64,000 bases of DNA from Monodelphis domestica (taxonomy: Eukaryota; Chordata; Mammalia; Didelphimorphia; Didelphidae), in the NCBI RefSeq assembly GCF_027887165.1, contig NC_077228.1, forward strand, positions 106,282,137 through 106,346,136, in the 5' to 3' direction. How positions within the stretch are numbered: the stretch's first letter is position 1; every line of letters begins with the position of its first letter. A program made the position numbers and the translations under genes. The notes below the pieces were generated by a model. The model searched no databases, had not been told where the DNA came from, and saw nothing but the letters and a program-made list of their open reading frames with translations. Shown here in pieces: positions 42,085 to 54,042 of the stretch.

Positions 42085-43300
42085 CATTCATTCAATTAAT
42101 TGATTGATAAACATTTATTAAATACCTACTATGTGCCAGGTGTTGTGCTAAACATGGGGATACAAAAAAGAGGCTAAAGATAGTCCCTGCCCTCAAGGAG
42201 CTTACATTCTAATGGGAGAGACAACATGCAAACAAATATAAACAAAGCAAGCTATATACAGGATAAACAGGAAATAATTAACAGAGGAAAGAAAGTAGAA
42301 TAAAAGGGGTTAGGGAAGGCTTCCTGAAAAAAGGTGGAATTGTAGTTGGGATCTATTTATTTATTTTAAAAATATCTTAGCTCATGTCTTAGAATTGCTT
42401 CTAGTATTGGTTCCAAAGCAGAAGAGAGGTAAGGGCTAGGTGATTGGGGTTCAGTGACTTGCCCAGGGTCACCCAGCTAGGAAGTGTCCAAGTTCAAATT
42501 TGAACCCAGATCCTCCTGGCTCCAGGCCTGGTTCTCTGCCCAATGTGCCACTTAGCTGTCCCTGTAATTGGGATTAAAGGAAGTCAAGGAGGCCATAGTT
42601 GGGGCAGAAGAGGGAGAGCTTTTCAGGCATGGAAGATAGCCAGGGAGAATGCCCAGAGTTGAGAGAAGAAGCATCTTGTTTGTAGAAAATCCAGGAGGCT
42701 ATTGTCATCACTGGATAGAAGAGTATGTGCTGGGGAGGAAGGTAGAGGAAGATTGGAAAGGTAAGAAGGGTCTAGGCTAGGAAGGGTTTTGGATGCCAGA
42801 GTAATCTGTATTTGATCCTGGAGTCTATTGGGAGCCAACAGAGGTTATTGGGAAAGTTGGATGACATATTTGGACCTTCATTTTTAAGGAAAATCAATTT
42901 ATGGGCTGAATGGGGGATGGGTTGGAGGGGGGAGACACTTGGACCAACCCACAATGGCTATTGTAGTCATCGAGGTAGGAGGTGATGGGGGCTTGCAATA
43001 AAGTGGTGGCAATGACAGAGGAGGAAAGGGAGCATATTCCAAAGATGTTGCAAAGATGAAAACAATAGGCTTTGACAACAGTTTAGATATGGAAGGTGAG
43101 AGACAGTGAGGTATCCAGGTTGACTCCTAGGTTGTGAGCCCAAGAGACTGAGAATGCAGTGCTGTTCTCTACAGTAATAGGGAAGGTAGATATAAAGGAA
43201 GACTTAGGGGAAAGATATCAAGTTTTGTTTTAGAAACATCGAGATCAAGATGTCTATTGCACATCTAATTTGAGATGTCTGAAAGGTGGTTAGAGGTGAC
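42085..43300 (-). mobile_element. Long L2 LINE fragment, split by a SINE
   Basis: From 'TATTAAATACCTACTATGTGCCAGG' the antisense L2 runs over 1 kb: TGCCCTCAAGGAGCTTACATTC, GGTTAGGGAAGGCTTCCTG, TTTGATCCTGGAGTCTATTGGG, and ATCAAGATGTCTATTGCACATC. No open reverse-transcriptase frame survives. Confidence 0.8.
42355..42560 (-). mobile_element. Type A SINE nested in L2
   Basis: TTATTTTAAAAATATCTTAGC tail to CCACTTAGCTGTCCC. Short duplicated host sequence GTAGTTGGGAT / GTAATTGGGAT flanks it. Confidence 0.88.
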
Positions 43301-43435
43301 CCCATCCCCTTGGCTGCCCCACTATGTTCTCTACATTTATGATCAGAAAGGAGAGACTCTAGAATTGCAGGACAGAAGGATGCTTCCCATTTTTCTGCCT
43401 CCTCAAATTGGTCAAGCAGATGGTAGTTGGGATCT

Positions 43436-43540
43436 ATTAGACCTGAATTAAAAATCTGGCCTCAGATATTTACTAGCTGTAAACTGATACTGATACTTAG
43501 GATTGATTCTAAGACAGAAAGTAAGGATTTAAAAAAAGAG
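43436..43540 (+). mobile_element. Type A SINE with a large internal deletion
   Basis: 'AAAAATCTGGCCTCAGATATTTACTAGCTGT' runs straight into TGATACTTAGGATTGATTC and an AAGGATTTAAAAAAAG tail. Confidence 0.8.
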
Positions 43541-43579
43541 AGAGAAAGTGTTAAGAATTGGCTTAAAAATAATGAAGTT

Positions 43580-43790
43580 GACATTATATAGTGTATTACA
43601 TATGTTATTTCATTGAGACAATCCATGAAATTGATTCTATGGGCATCATTAGCCCCTTTTAACAGATGGGAAAACTGAATTTCAAACAAGTTAAGCAACT
43701 TGCCCATGTTTGTAGAGGTGTCAGAAACAGAATTTGAATCCAAGACTTCTGACTCCAAGTCCCAAACTTTTCCCATTGTGTCTATTTCTC
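43580..43790 (-). repeat. MIR-like remnant
   Basis: 'TTTTAACAGATGGGAAAACTGAATTTC' and GAATTTGAATCCAAGACTTCTGACTCC. Confidence 0.7.
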
Positions 43791-44401
43791 TGTGATTCAT
43801 AGAATAATAAGCAAGCATGCATTTATTAAGTACCTGATATATGGGTACTATGTTGGGTACTAAGGATCTTTGCCTTTCTTCCATCCATACCAACATGATT
43901 TTTTTAAGATGAGGAAATAAGGTTCATTTTCTGTGAATCTTCTTGCCTCTACATTCCCCAAATCGTGGACATCATCCAAACTTGTCATTCTCCCTTTCTT
44001 TGCTCCAGGCTTCATCACCATTACCTGTTGTCTTGTCTTTTATCTTGCTACTGATGTCTTTGGAAGAGAAAATGAAGTCAACAACTTTGTACAACTCTTC
44101 CTCATTTAAATCCAATTTATTTGTGAGTCAAAAGACATAACTTGTTGTCATTTTGGTCCTCTTTAAGTTTGAAGGACAACGGCCAACAACTGACTTCAGG
44201 CTTTGATGGATATGTGATCCTTCTCTTTGCCACGGCTAAACCCTCTGTATATACCCATGATCCTTTCTCTTTTCTTTGTTTCTAACAGAAAGCCCTCCAC
44301 AACCATCCCTTAGCTTTCTAATCTTCAAGATTTCCATATTTATTGGTTTCTTCCCAACTCTCTACCATGTCCAAGGCTCTTCCCATCCATTAAAAACCTT
44401 T
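43791..44401. other. No gene; L2-like scraps
   Basis: TTATTAAGTACCTGATATATGGG at about 43824 is a worn antisense L2 end. The rest is unrecognised. Confidence 0.4.
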
Positions 44402-44620
44402 GGGGCAGCTAGGTGACTCAGTGAATTAAAAGCCAGGCCAGCAGATAGGAGTTAAAAATCTATCCTTCAATATGTCCTTAGACACTTCCTAGCTGTGTAG
44501 CCCTAGTAAAGTCACCTAATCCCCATTGCCTGTCCCTAACTGCTCTTCTGCCTTGGAATTGATGCTTTGTATTAATTCTAGGACAGAAGGTAAGAGTTTA
44601 AAAATAAAATAAAATAAAGT
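44402..44620 (+). mobile_element. Type A SINE
   Basis: TGGGGCAGCTAGGTGACTCAG head, GAAGGTAAGAGTTTAAAAATAAAAT tail. Confidence 0.9.
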
Positions 44621-44624
44621 CTAG

Positions 44625-45085
44625 GTTTGACAATGTCATTTTCATACTCCATGAACTGCAATGGGTCCCTCTTACTTTAGGATCAAATATATATCCCTGT
44701 GTTTGGTATTTAAAGCTCTTCACACTCTGGCCCCACCCTACCTTCCCAGCCTCACGATGACTCATCTCTTATTTTTATATCTTGGCAGAAACTGTGCCCT
44801 CTTGAATGTACACATGCCTCGCCTCTACTAAGCATCTCTCCTTTCCTTCAAAGCTTAGCTCTAAGACTACTTTCTTCTTCCAGAGGAATTTCTTCATCCT
44901 TTTGACTTCTGGTGCCTCCCCTCTTCAAAAGTACTTCATATTTGTATGTCCTGAGACATGCACAGGTTTTCTCTCTTGATAGAATGTAAACTCAAGAGTA
45001 GGAAGAATTGTTTGTTTTTTTTTGTCTTTGTATCTCATGTACCTTGCAGAGTCCCTGGAACATACTAAATATGTGATTGATTGAT
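44625..45085 (+). mobile_element. L2 3' region
   Basis: 'ATGAACTGCAATGGGTCCCTC', TAAAGCTCTTCACACTCTGGCCCC, GATAGAATGTAAACTCAAGAG and GTCCCTGGAACATACTAAATATG are in sense order. Confidence 0.75.
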
Positions 45086-46199
45086 TCCTCTATGGCTTTA
45101 CAGTGTCTGCCTTGCTTGTGTTTTTCTATTGACTTACAGGCAGGAACAGTCTTCAGTCACCAGAGTTTGTTCTGCCCTGCAGAGGTACCCTCTGTGAAGA
45201 TAGGACTAACTCTTCTGGTGCTCAGGCCCCGCAAAGGCTTCCCCAAGCCCAATCTCCACATGAACACCAGAGAAGGGCTAGTAGGCTTGTTAGGAATCTG
45301 TCTATTTATCTACATTTAACACTTTCACTCTTTCCACCTCTTTATAAATAAAAGCTGCTTAAAGTAATTTTGACTTAAGCTATAATATTTTAAACTTGGT
45401 GACCACAATATTATTTTATAACTCTCACATTTAGTAATAAAAACCTAAATTTAAATTTTACACCTCCATATAGTACTTCCTCTATCCCCTGTCTTCCAGC
45501 TACAAAGAGCTAACTGAGACATAACTCTCTTTTGATGAGAGTTTCCTTGGACAGTCTTTCAAGCATTGGTTATACTTTCATTAAAATCTCTGACTCATTG
45601 GTTTTGGAGCGGAAGATGGATTATTCCTTGCTCCGCTTTTTTGCTCTTCTCTCTGCTACCATCACTCAGTAACCTGTCCTCCTTTGAGTTTCAACCCAAT
45701 CCAGATGCTAGTAACTTGTGTTTTCTTTTCTCAATGAGTTCACTAAGTAGTTCATAGTATTCTTTCTTTCTCAACTCCTGCCCTCATACTAGAAGTCTTC
45801 AATGTACATATTGATACTCCCTCAACTATCCAAACATTCCAATTTCTAATTTCTTCATTTTCCATGATCTCTTCTATCTTCTTCCCTTCTACTCTTCTAC
45901 CCTACCACAGCTACTCTACAGACATATTCATAATCTTGGATCTTGCTGTCACACAGATGTTCCACATCTATATTCATCAATTCAGAAATTCCTTTATCTC
46001 ATCATAATTAATTGGCTTTCCATCTTTCCTCTGTCTTACAAATTCAAACCCTGTTCTTTGTTCTCATCATGACTTCCAATCCCTCCATCTCTCATCATGT
46101 CTGCTCTGGCTATATTCTTCTCTTCTCCATTTTGATGACCCCCTAATAAACCAGTTAATCTCTATACTCTCCCCCTTTCTCAAATCCCTTGACTCTTTA
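45086..46199. other. No gene recognised
   Basis: A pyrimidine-rich plus strand, possibly very worn 5' L2 sequence. No open frame stands out. Confidence 0.4.
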
Positions 46200-47249
46200 T
46201 CTTGTTGAAGGTATTATGCTTCCAAATCTCATTCCTGGTCCCATTATCCAATGCCTTCTTTCCTATTCATTTGCTGCCAAATGAAGCTGAAAACAATCAC
46301 AAAACTGTACCAATTGGGTCCACTACAAGTTTATGTTACATAATTTCAACTGAGCCTTTACTGTGGGAAGGAATTCCTTTAGTGCCTTCCTAATTGATTT
46401 ATTTTCCCATTTACAATGGCAGCTTTTCAAGACCTTTTCACCCTTCCTCAAACTTCCCACAAATCCTCCTTCTCTCACCCTCTTGGTTGACAACCATGTC
46501 TCACATTTCACTGAAAAAAAATAGAGACCAAATGCTTTGAGCTCTTCTCCCCAGAGATCTCAAACCACTCAAATACTTTCTACCACTATTTCTTCTTTCA
46601 CCTTTATTTCACATGAAGAAGTGACCTTTCTTCTAGCCAAGGCAACCCACACTAGATACACTTTAGCCCATTTTTTTCTTGCCTTTTCCAGTAGATTGAG
46701 TCCTTTACTGGCTATTTCTTTACTGCCCATAAACCTGCCAAAGTTCTCCTTCCCCATCCACAAACCTCTTCACTTTATCCATCCATTTCTGCAAGGTAAG
46801 ATTCTACATCCTTCTTCTCTTTTGTGGTGAAACTCCTTGAGAAAGTCCCCCATTTCATTTGGTAATTTCATCAACTCCCACGTTTCATTATATATGCAGA
46901 TAACACTCAGATTTACCTATCCAGTCCTAACCCTTCTCTCTGTTCATCTAGTCTCCAATGACCTTTTAGGTATTTCAAGTTGTATGTTTCACATATATCT
47001 TACATTCAACATATTCAAAACTGAACTCATCTTTTTCCTCCCCTCTTCCTGACTTCCTTATTAAGGGTACCACCACCAGTCTCCCGGGCTCAGAACCCAA
47101 GTGTCTCTCACCCCTATATCTAATGGTCAAGTCCTGCCATTTCTGCTTTATTCCTTCCTGCCCTCCCCCTTCCCTGCCCAGCTGCATTTCAATAAACTCT
47201 TATGGTTTCCTATTATCTCTAAGATCAAATATAAGATCTTCTGTTTGGC
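46200..47249 (+). mobile_element. L2 LINE with reverse-transcriptase remnant, left half
   Basis: At 46893-46937 one frame reads YADNTQIYLSSPNPS, the worn YADD box of an L2 reverse transcriptase. About 100 bases further a different frame keeps a FKTEL box. It ends at AAGATCTTCTGTTTGGC, where the NCL retrocopy is inserted; the element resumes at about 49945. Confidence 0.8.
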
Positions 47250-49937
47250 TTTTTTTTTGGTAGGAAAAATGGTTTTGTAGATGGGGTATAACATTATAAA
47301 CTTAAGACAACTCAGAGACAAAAAGGTTAATGCCCACAACTGTCATTCATCTGTTAAAAAGTTTTTATCACTGTCCATCCACTCAAAACCAACATGTTTA
47401 CTCCCTTGAAATGTCATCCAAGTTTTTCTAAGATGACCTCCTCTGGACTGCATATTTGTCTTGGACTGTCTTCAGAAGGCTCTGCCAATAATAACAGGAT
47501 AAAACCCCCAGTCTGTTCGAATGGCAGGGGGAAAGTGAATGGGGAGAAGCTATTCAAACTTTGTCTTCTTTTCTTGTGACTTCTTGTCTCCTCCTCCTCC
47601 TTGGAAACAATTTCAACCTCCAAAGCTTCCTCCTTGGCCTCCTCTGCCACCTCCTTGACCCCTGAAGCCTCCATGACCATTATCAACACAACTGACCTCT
47701 GGCCTTTAAAACTGCAGAGCTTGGCCCACTCCAAAGTGATGTTGTTTCTCTTAATCTCCCCATCTTCTATGGCCTCTTTCACAGATATAGAATCTTCTTC
47801 TCAGTTGAATTCCCCCAAACTGAACCCTTTTGATGATCCTGTCTCCTTGTCTGTGACTATTCTGGCCCCCAATGAGCCATGAAAAGAATCTTGCATTGTT
47901 TCTTCTGCCATTTCCGATGGGCCTTTGACAAACAAGGTTTTCTAAGACCAGTTCCTGGGGCTACATTCTCTGTCTTTAGTCCCTTCAGCTTCAGCCAGAT
48001 AGGTCTGTCTCCAATTTCCATGTTGTTAAAAGAATTCAAAACTTCTTTCTCATCTTCCAAGGAGGCAAATTCAATGAACATATACCCTTTAGGGACATAT
48101 TGTTGTTTGGGGCAAACTGATGAATATGACCTTCTCAAATACTTCCTGTAAACTACTATGTGGCACTGTAATCTAGGTTGTTCAGCAACAGTGTCTTGGA
48201 GTCTGTTGGCTAGCTATTGTTCCTGCTCTGGGAATTAGTCTTCCCACCTTGCAACTTCTCTTTTCTTTGACTTTTTTCCCCTGTGTAGTCCAAAATGAGT
48301 GTCCCACCATCAGTTGCAGTCCTCTGTTTCTCTTCTAAGGCTTTGTCCACATCTGCTTCTGTCTTGAATTCAACATAGGCAATTCCCTTGGGTGTTCTAT
48401 TCTTAGTGCAGACCATTCTGACCTCAAGAGCATCTTCAAACACTTCCTTGAGCTCCTACTGAGTTACTTTATACTGCAGACTCTTGGTGAAGAGCATGTT
48501 TGCCTTTCCATCCTTCTTGTTCTCTTTTTCTTTTTCCAGCTTCCTTTCAGAGCTGATTACTTTGGAGTTGCTGAGTGCCAAAGCCTTTTCCATATCTTTA
48601 GGAGATTTAAATTCCATGTAGCCAAGCTTCCTGGTGGCAGCAATGCAGATATCCACAACTGTAAGATCTTTATTTTGCAAAGAAGTCCCAGTTTTTAGAT
48701 TGGAAGTGGTTTTGTTGAAGTTCAGGTTGCCAGTGAAGATACTGAAATTTGTTGATACTTCAACTTCCAATGACCATTTCTTAGCATTGGGGGTTTTCTG
48801 TTTGCTTATTGACTTTTCTCTCTTTCTTGGGGCTTCTTTGATGAGTACTTCTGCCTCTTCTTCCTCCTCCTCCCCCTCTTCATTGTTATTATCCTCCTAC
48901 TCCTTCTCTTCATCATCTTTTCCCTTCTCTTCTTTGGATTTCTTGGCTTTTCCAGCTTTCCCAGGGGCAGCCTTCACAGAAAGTCTTCTCTTTGTTTTAT
49001 TTTTCATTTTTTATCATGCAAAACACTTCCTTATTGGAATAAAACCAAAAATACATGTGAAGATGTGAAGGACGACTCCAGCAGTTCTTTCTCTGGAGGT
49101 GGAGAGAATTCCTCATCATGTTGTTTATGATTGTTCCAGATCATTGCACTGCTGAGAATAGCCAAGTTTTCACAGATAATAATTGTCCAATATTGCTGTT
49201 ATTGTGTACAATGTTCTCCCAGTTCTGTTTATTTCACTCTGCACCAGTTCCTGCAGATCTTTCCAGCTTTTTCTGAAATAATCCTGCTCATTATTTCTTA
49301 TAGCACAACTTGGATCAGTTCACAACTCCACCAACAATACAGCATTCCTCCTCCTCCTCCTCCTCCTTAGAGTCTTGTTTGGTTGAGAGCTGCTCCAACT
49401 TTGGTGGCTTTGAGTGGCTCAAATCTATCATCCTCATCTTCCCTGTCCTCTTCTTCAGATTCTCTGTCCTCACTTTCTGTCCCTTTGGCTGGGGGTACTG
49501 CTGCTTTAGCTCCTTTCTTGCCTGCTGTGATGATATGTTTGATTTGGGTGGCCACTTTCTTGGCTAGAATCACAGGGACCAGGAGACACAACTGCTTTCC
49601 TGGCTAGTATGGCAGCAACAATGAATTTTTTGACTGGTATAGCCTCAGTCTTCTTTGCTGGTGTAGACAGCTTTCTTGCTTTTCTTCTGAGGGGCCACAA
49701 CCTTTTCTTCATTGCTTTTCTCTTTATCTGCTGACATGTCCTCATCCTCACTGTCTTCTATTTCCTTTAGGGGAGAGGTATTTTTCTTTGGTTCACTGAT
49801 GTTTAGAAGCCTTCCCAAGCTTCCTCATGGTGAAGGCACATGACTAGAGGGCAGATCCATTGGGAAGGCCCTCTATAGGCAGCAGTGGAGAGTGAGGAAG
49901 TTGTCTGTCCTTGAGCATCCTTTGCTGGTGGAGACAG
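47250..49937 (-). pseudogene. NCL: Nucleolin processed pseudogene
   Basis: Nucleolin is a nucleolar RNA-binding protein. This intron-less copy has the start codon at 49828-49826, a Lys/acidic N-terminal part, four RRM remnants (about 48770-48600, 48500-48220, 48160-47990, 47880-47700), a collapsed Gly/Arg-rich tail, the terminal KKTKFE-like codons with TAG at 47552-47550, a 3' UTR to about 47259 and an A tail of nine (T run at 47250-47258). An in-frame stop follows about ten codons in, and frame changes separate the RRMs, so it is dead. An L1 interrupts the acidic region. The host on both sides is an L2. Confidence 0.93.
48995..49345 (-). mobile_element. L1 3' end inserted in the NCL pseudogene
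   Basis: 'CAGTTCTTTCTCTGGAGGTGGAGAG', GTGTACAATGTTCTCCCAGTTCTG and CACAACTTGGATCAGTTCACAACTCC are antisense L1. The last junction shows an internal deletion. Acidic-region codons of nucleolin flank it on both sides. Confidence 0.85.
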
Positions 49938-49944
49938 ATTGTTT

Positions 49945-50390
49945 AGCTTTCAAAGCCCTTCATAACCTGGCTCTTTCCTACATTTCTACTTTTCTTATAC
50001 CCAACTCTCCCCATATACTCTGTGCTCCAGTGATACTGGACTTGTTGCTCCTCCTCTCATAAGGTACTCCTTCTCCCAACTTTGGGTATTTTCACTGCCT
50101 GTCCTCCTTGCCTTTAACACTCTCCCTCCTCATCTCAATCTTCTAGCTTCCTTCAAGTGTCATCTAAAGTTCCAGCTTCTACAAAAAACCTTTCCTAGTC
50201 CCTTCTCTTTGAGATGACCTCCAATGTATCCTGTGTGTATCTTGTTTGTATGGTTATTTGTATGTTGTCTCCTCCCTCTGGAATGTGAGCGCCTTGAGAG
50301 CAGAGGCTGGTTGTTGCTTTTCTGTGTATCTCCAGGGCTAAACACAATGCCTGTCACATAGGTGCTTAGTAAAGGCTAGATGACTGACTG
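49945..50390 (+). mobile_element. L2 LINE, right half (3' end)
   Basis: It starts CTTTCAAAGCCCTTCATAACCTGGC, continues 'TTTTCACTGCCTGTCCTCC' and GGAATGTGAGCGCCTTGAGAGCAG, and ends GCTTAGTAAAGGCTAGATG. It is collinear with the left half. Confidence 0.82.
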
Positions 50391-50599
50391 ATTAATTAGT
50401 CATATTGAATTATCTGTGTGCTGTGTCATTTCTGCATGTTGACTCAAAGTGTAATGTTAGCTGAAAGGAAGAGGACATTGTTTTTGTCTTAGTGACCCTA
50501 GTATTTGGCACATATTAGGTACAGAAATGTTTAGTAAATGAAAGGATAGATTCTGAGTTCAACTTATTGTCCATCTACAATAGAGAATTAAAGAATTTG

Positions 50600-50865
50600 A
50601 GAGTTAGAAGCGACCACCAAAAGAATCTGATTCATCCCATGCTTGCTGTAATACACTTATCAAATGGTGAAATCTCTGTTTGGAGATCTGCAAGGAGAGG
50701 GAACCCATCTCCCCATTTCTCTGGGTAGCTCTTTCCATTTTTGGACATCTCTGATTGTTAGGAGTTTTTTTTTTTATCTTGATCCTAAATTGCCCTTTTG
50801 GTAATTTCTGCCCTCAGCATCTATTTTCCAATTTGTTTATCTCACTATTTCAGAGTTTCTTGAGC
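50600..50865 (-). repeat. CR1/L3-like remnant
   Basis: 'AGGGAACCCATCTCCCCATTTCTCTGGG', GGACATCTCTGATTGTTAGGAG and ATCCTAAATTGCCC match a known old LINE/SINE tail pattern. Family naming is tentative. Confidence 0.5.
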
Positions 50866-50870
50866 CATAC

Positions 50871-51025
50871 TTAAAAAAAAAACCCTTACTTACTGTTTTA
50901 GAATCAATACTGTGTATTGGAACCTTGGTTCCAAGGCAGAAGAGAAGTAAGGGCTAAGCAAGTAGGGTTAAGTGACTTGCCCAGGGTCACAAAGATAAAA
51001 AGCGTCTTCCACTTAGCTGTCCCAT
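50871..51025 (-). mobile_element. Type A SINE with deletion
   Basis: 'CCTTACTTACTGTTTTAGAATC', AAGTGACTTGCCCAGGGTCACAAAG, then a jump to TCCACTTAGCTGTCCC. Confidence 0.85.
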
Positions 51026-51146
51026 TCTATGACCTCGTTGAAATTCCCCATAGTTCTCTCACTCTGCCCCTTCATTTGGAAAACATTGGTCTATCCAATT
51101 ACTATGTCCTGGATCCAGACTCTTAGACACTAGCCTCAATGAACTC

Positions 51147-51200
51147 TTTTTTTTAAACCTTCACTTTCTGTCTTGGAGCCAATACACAGTATTCTCCCAC
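51147..51200 (-). mobile_element. Type A SINE tail only
   Basis: CTTTTTTTTAAACCTTCACTTTCTGTCTTGGAG. Confidence 0.7.
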
Positions 51201-52213
51201 AATTACAAATCCCTGTCTTCTAAGTCTGGAAGTTAAGTAGAGTGACCTTCAGCAACACTAAAGACAAGTGTCAGAACAATTAGCAGAGTTTCCTGGGATT
51301 CTAGCCATTACTTGTTTGTCTTCCATGCATAACTGTGCAAAACATGTATGGTAACTCATAGGCCATGGAGTAAATGTCTAAATGCCTTTGACAGTGATTC
51401 CACCCTGTCTGAATAATCCATGTGTATCTCGGGCCAGATTTCCACTGGTAGTAACATTCCTGTGGCCTTCAATCCTTTCTTCTTCATTGCTCATCCAGTG
51501 TCAAATATCCCTGATTTACCTCAGTTCCTGGATGACTGGGGTAGGAGGAGAGGAAGGATAGCATTCTGGGCTTGGAATGCTAAAAAAAGTCTGAAAAAAG
51601 GCAATCTTGATGAGATAATCCAGCTCCCATTGCTGAATAATCCTGGAAACTTTGACGCCAAAGAAGGTATTTTTTACTAGTCTGGGATTTTAGTGGGAAG
51701 TCTTGGCTACTCTGGCTACTCCTGATGTCCTTAAGTTTCCAATGAAGATGTTTGTCTTTTCTTCATTAGTTCAAAGGTTATTGGAAGTTCTTCTGTTTCC
51801 AGAAGGATGAAAGCAACTAGAGATGAGACTCTAGGGAGTCAAAGACTTGCTTTCTACCAACCACAGCAGGGAGATCCCAGAACTGCAAGGGTATAAAGAT
51901 ATAATGAAGATATTTCAGATGATGACCATCCTTCCTAATTGACTAGGACATGTAAATAATCTGTCTGAACCTCCAGAAAAGTTATTTTAGTCAGAGAGTA
52001 ATTTGGGTTTTCTACCATATTATTTTCTTTTCTTTAGGGAAGGCAATGATGATGACTAAGGTTTCTGAAACCCTGATTTTCCTTGGTGAGAGGTTATATG
52101 GCATAATGGATAAAGGACAGACCTGTGATCAAGGTCCAATGCTGACACATAGTCTGGTTACCCTGGAGGAACCATTTAACTTTCAATAGGGATAGTGATA
52201 GGCACTAGACTTG
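51201..52213. other. No gene recognised
   Basis: 1 kb of unique sequence. An 86-codon frame at 51420-51680 has no motif. Confidence 0.45.
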
Positions 52214-53115
52214 GGCTTTCATTGTATAGGGAGTTCTAGGATGAGGAAATTCCTTCATTTCAGTACCTTCTTGGCAATTTATAGTCTTAGAGTTACCGAA
52301 ATAAATCACTGAGAGTTGAGGGAATTGCAATTTGAGGCAGTTGAATGAACTACATTCAATTCTGAAGCTCAATGCAGTTCCCTTTCTATTCAATTATGAA
52401 ATCAGTTCAAATTCTGTTTTGTGAGAAAATTGTATTCAGTTGTAGGAATTGGGAGAAAACTTTATTCCACTGTTTGAACCTAGCCCTCAGTTACTGCAAA
52501 ATTGGACCACTTATTCCAGCTACTTAGAGATCCTTAATCAAGAACATAGATTATGTTGACCAGAAATGCAGACAGACCCAAACACTGATGTGGGAAGTTC
52601 TCTCATAATTGTACACTTCAAGCAATCCATGTCTTATCTGAAAACTGGCTCCATGCTAATCAATCAGTTATTGCTTACATTTTCCTTTGATTGTTTGCAG
52701 ACCCTTGGTGGGGGATAGTGGGACACCTCCTTTTCTGAATAGAAGGACTTGCATCTCCTCACTCTCCCTTTAGCAAATTGGAAAGTCCCTAATCTTTCCT
52801 CCAATTAGAAATCAAATGACCTAACATTGTGTTGTTTTCTTTTAATTAATTGGCCTTATTTAATTATTTTTAATGTATAAAAATCTGTCTTTCCCTTTAT
52901 TTGGGGTCCAACCCTAAGCTGAAGAAGGCACTGGTCCTAATTCGTTAGGCAATTGGCATGCATTGTTTAATAAATCAAAATGCTCAGAAGATCAAACCTT
53001 TGTTTCCTCAGGCATTTCATCTCTTACCCACCATAGAGTTCAAGTGACTTGACCAAGATCACATAGCCGAAACATGTCAAAGGCAGGATTGAACCAAGGT
53101 CAAGATTGGGCTTTC
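52214..53115 (-). repeat. MIR-like SINE split by an LTR
   Basis: Left: TTTCATTGTATAGGGAGTTC and TTATAGTCTTAGAGTTACCG. Right: AGTTCAAGTGACTTGACCAAGATCACATAGCC. The two halves read as one antisense element. Confidence 0.65.
52317..53033 (+). mobile_element. Probable solo LTR
   Basis: The 717-bp insertion starts TGAGGG and ends CACCA (TG...CA). It has a TATA box TATAAAAA at 52876-52883 and AATAAA at 52969-52974, about 93 bases apart as in a U3-R junction. Flanking GAGAGT / TAGAGT (5 of 6) may be the target duplication. It exactly interrupts the MIR-like SINE. No retroviral genes are present. Confidence 0.55.
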
Positions 53116-53277
53116 CATTGACTGGGCATATTATTTCTTTTTGGGAGGGGTATGAAAAATCAATTTTTTGACTAGGTTAGGAATAATCAAATTAGTCATC
53201 AAGAATTCTCTCTGTAATAAAAAATCAAATCAAATCAAAGATGCAGAATCAAGGGTTATATGAAATATTCAGGCTGC

Positions 53278-53480
53278 TTTTTTTTTAAACCCTTAACTTC
53301 CATCTTGGAGTCAATACTGTATATTGGCTTGAAGACAGAAGACTGGTAAGGGCTAGGCAATGGGAGTCAAGTGACTTGCCCAGGGTCACACAACTGGGAA
53401 GTGTCTGAGGCCAGATTTGAACCTAGGACCTCCCGTCTCTAGGCCTGGCTCTCAATCCACTGAGCTACCCAGCTGCCCCC
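53278..53480 (-). mobile_element. Type A SINE
   Basis: TTTTTTTTTAAACCCTTAACTTCC to GAGCTACCCAGCTGCCCCC. Host bases TCAGGCTGC / TCAGGCTAC recur at the ends. Confidence 0.92.
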
Positions 53481-54042
53481 TCAGGCTACCTTTCTAAAAG
53501 CTCAATATTAAGTTCATGGGCATACTATTTCTCAACCTTTCAGTTCTCTAAGAAAATCTTTTAGATTGTAACTTGTAGTATAATTACCAATCTCCATCAG
53601 TAGGGAGAGTTTCCCAGGTTAATAAAGTCATAGGTCAGTCAGACAAAAAAAAAAAGATACTGACTTGATATCATTAGGAAGTCAGGACCTAGGCGACTAC
53701 CAAAGTATTATTGTCCACTGTGGGTTTCATAGACTTCTCTTGAATGGCTAGATAACAGCTTATGTGGGAGAAAACTCCTAAGAATTGTAGTGGACTGAAA
53801 GTTCAATATGAGTCAATGTTGCCATGTGGTAAAGAGACACTGGCCAGTCCCTAGACGGAATATCCTGGTCAGTTCTGGGACATTTTGAGGATGTAGAGAA
53901 ACTAGATCTTATTCTGAGGAAAATGATCCAGGCTAGTTAAGGATTAGAAATTATCTCCTGAGACTTGGTTAAGGAATTGGAGATGTTAAGCCTAGAGAAG
54001 AGAAGACTTAGAGAGAACATTGGTTCAGAAATCTAGATTTCA
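53481..54042. other. No gene recognised
   Basis: Unique sequence; it contains one copy of the L1 target duplication at its right end. Confidence 0.5.

Noticed and set aside
47857-49751. Several RRM-like and acidic minus-strand frames that could suggest an RNA-binding gene
   Set aside because: They are pieces of one nucleolin retrocopy with stops, frameshifts, an A tail and an L1 insertion.
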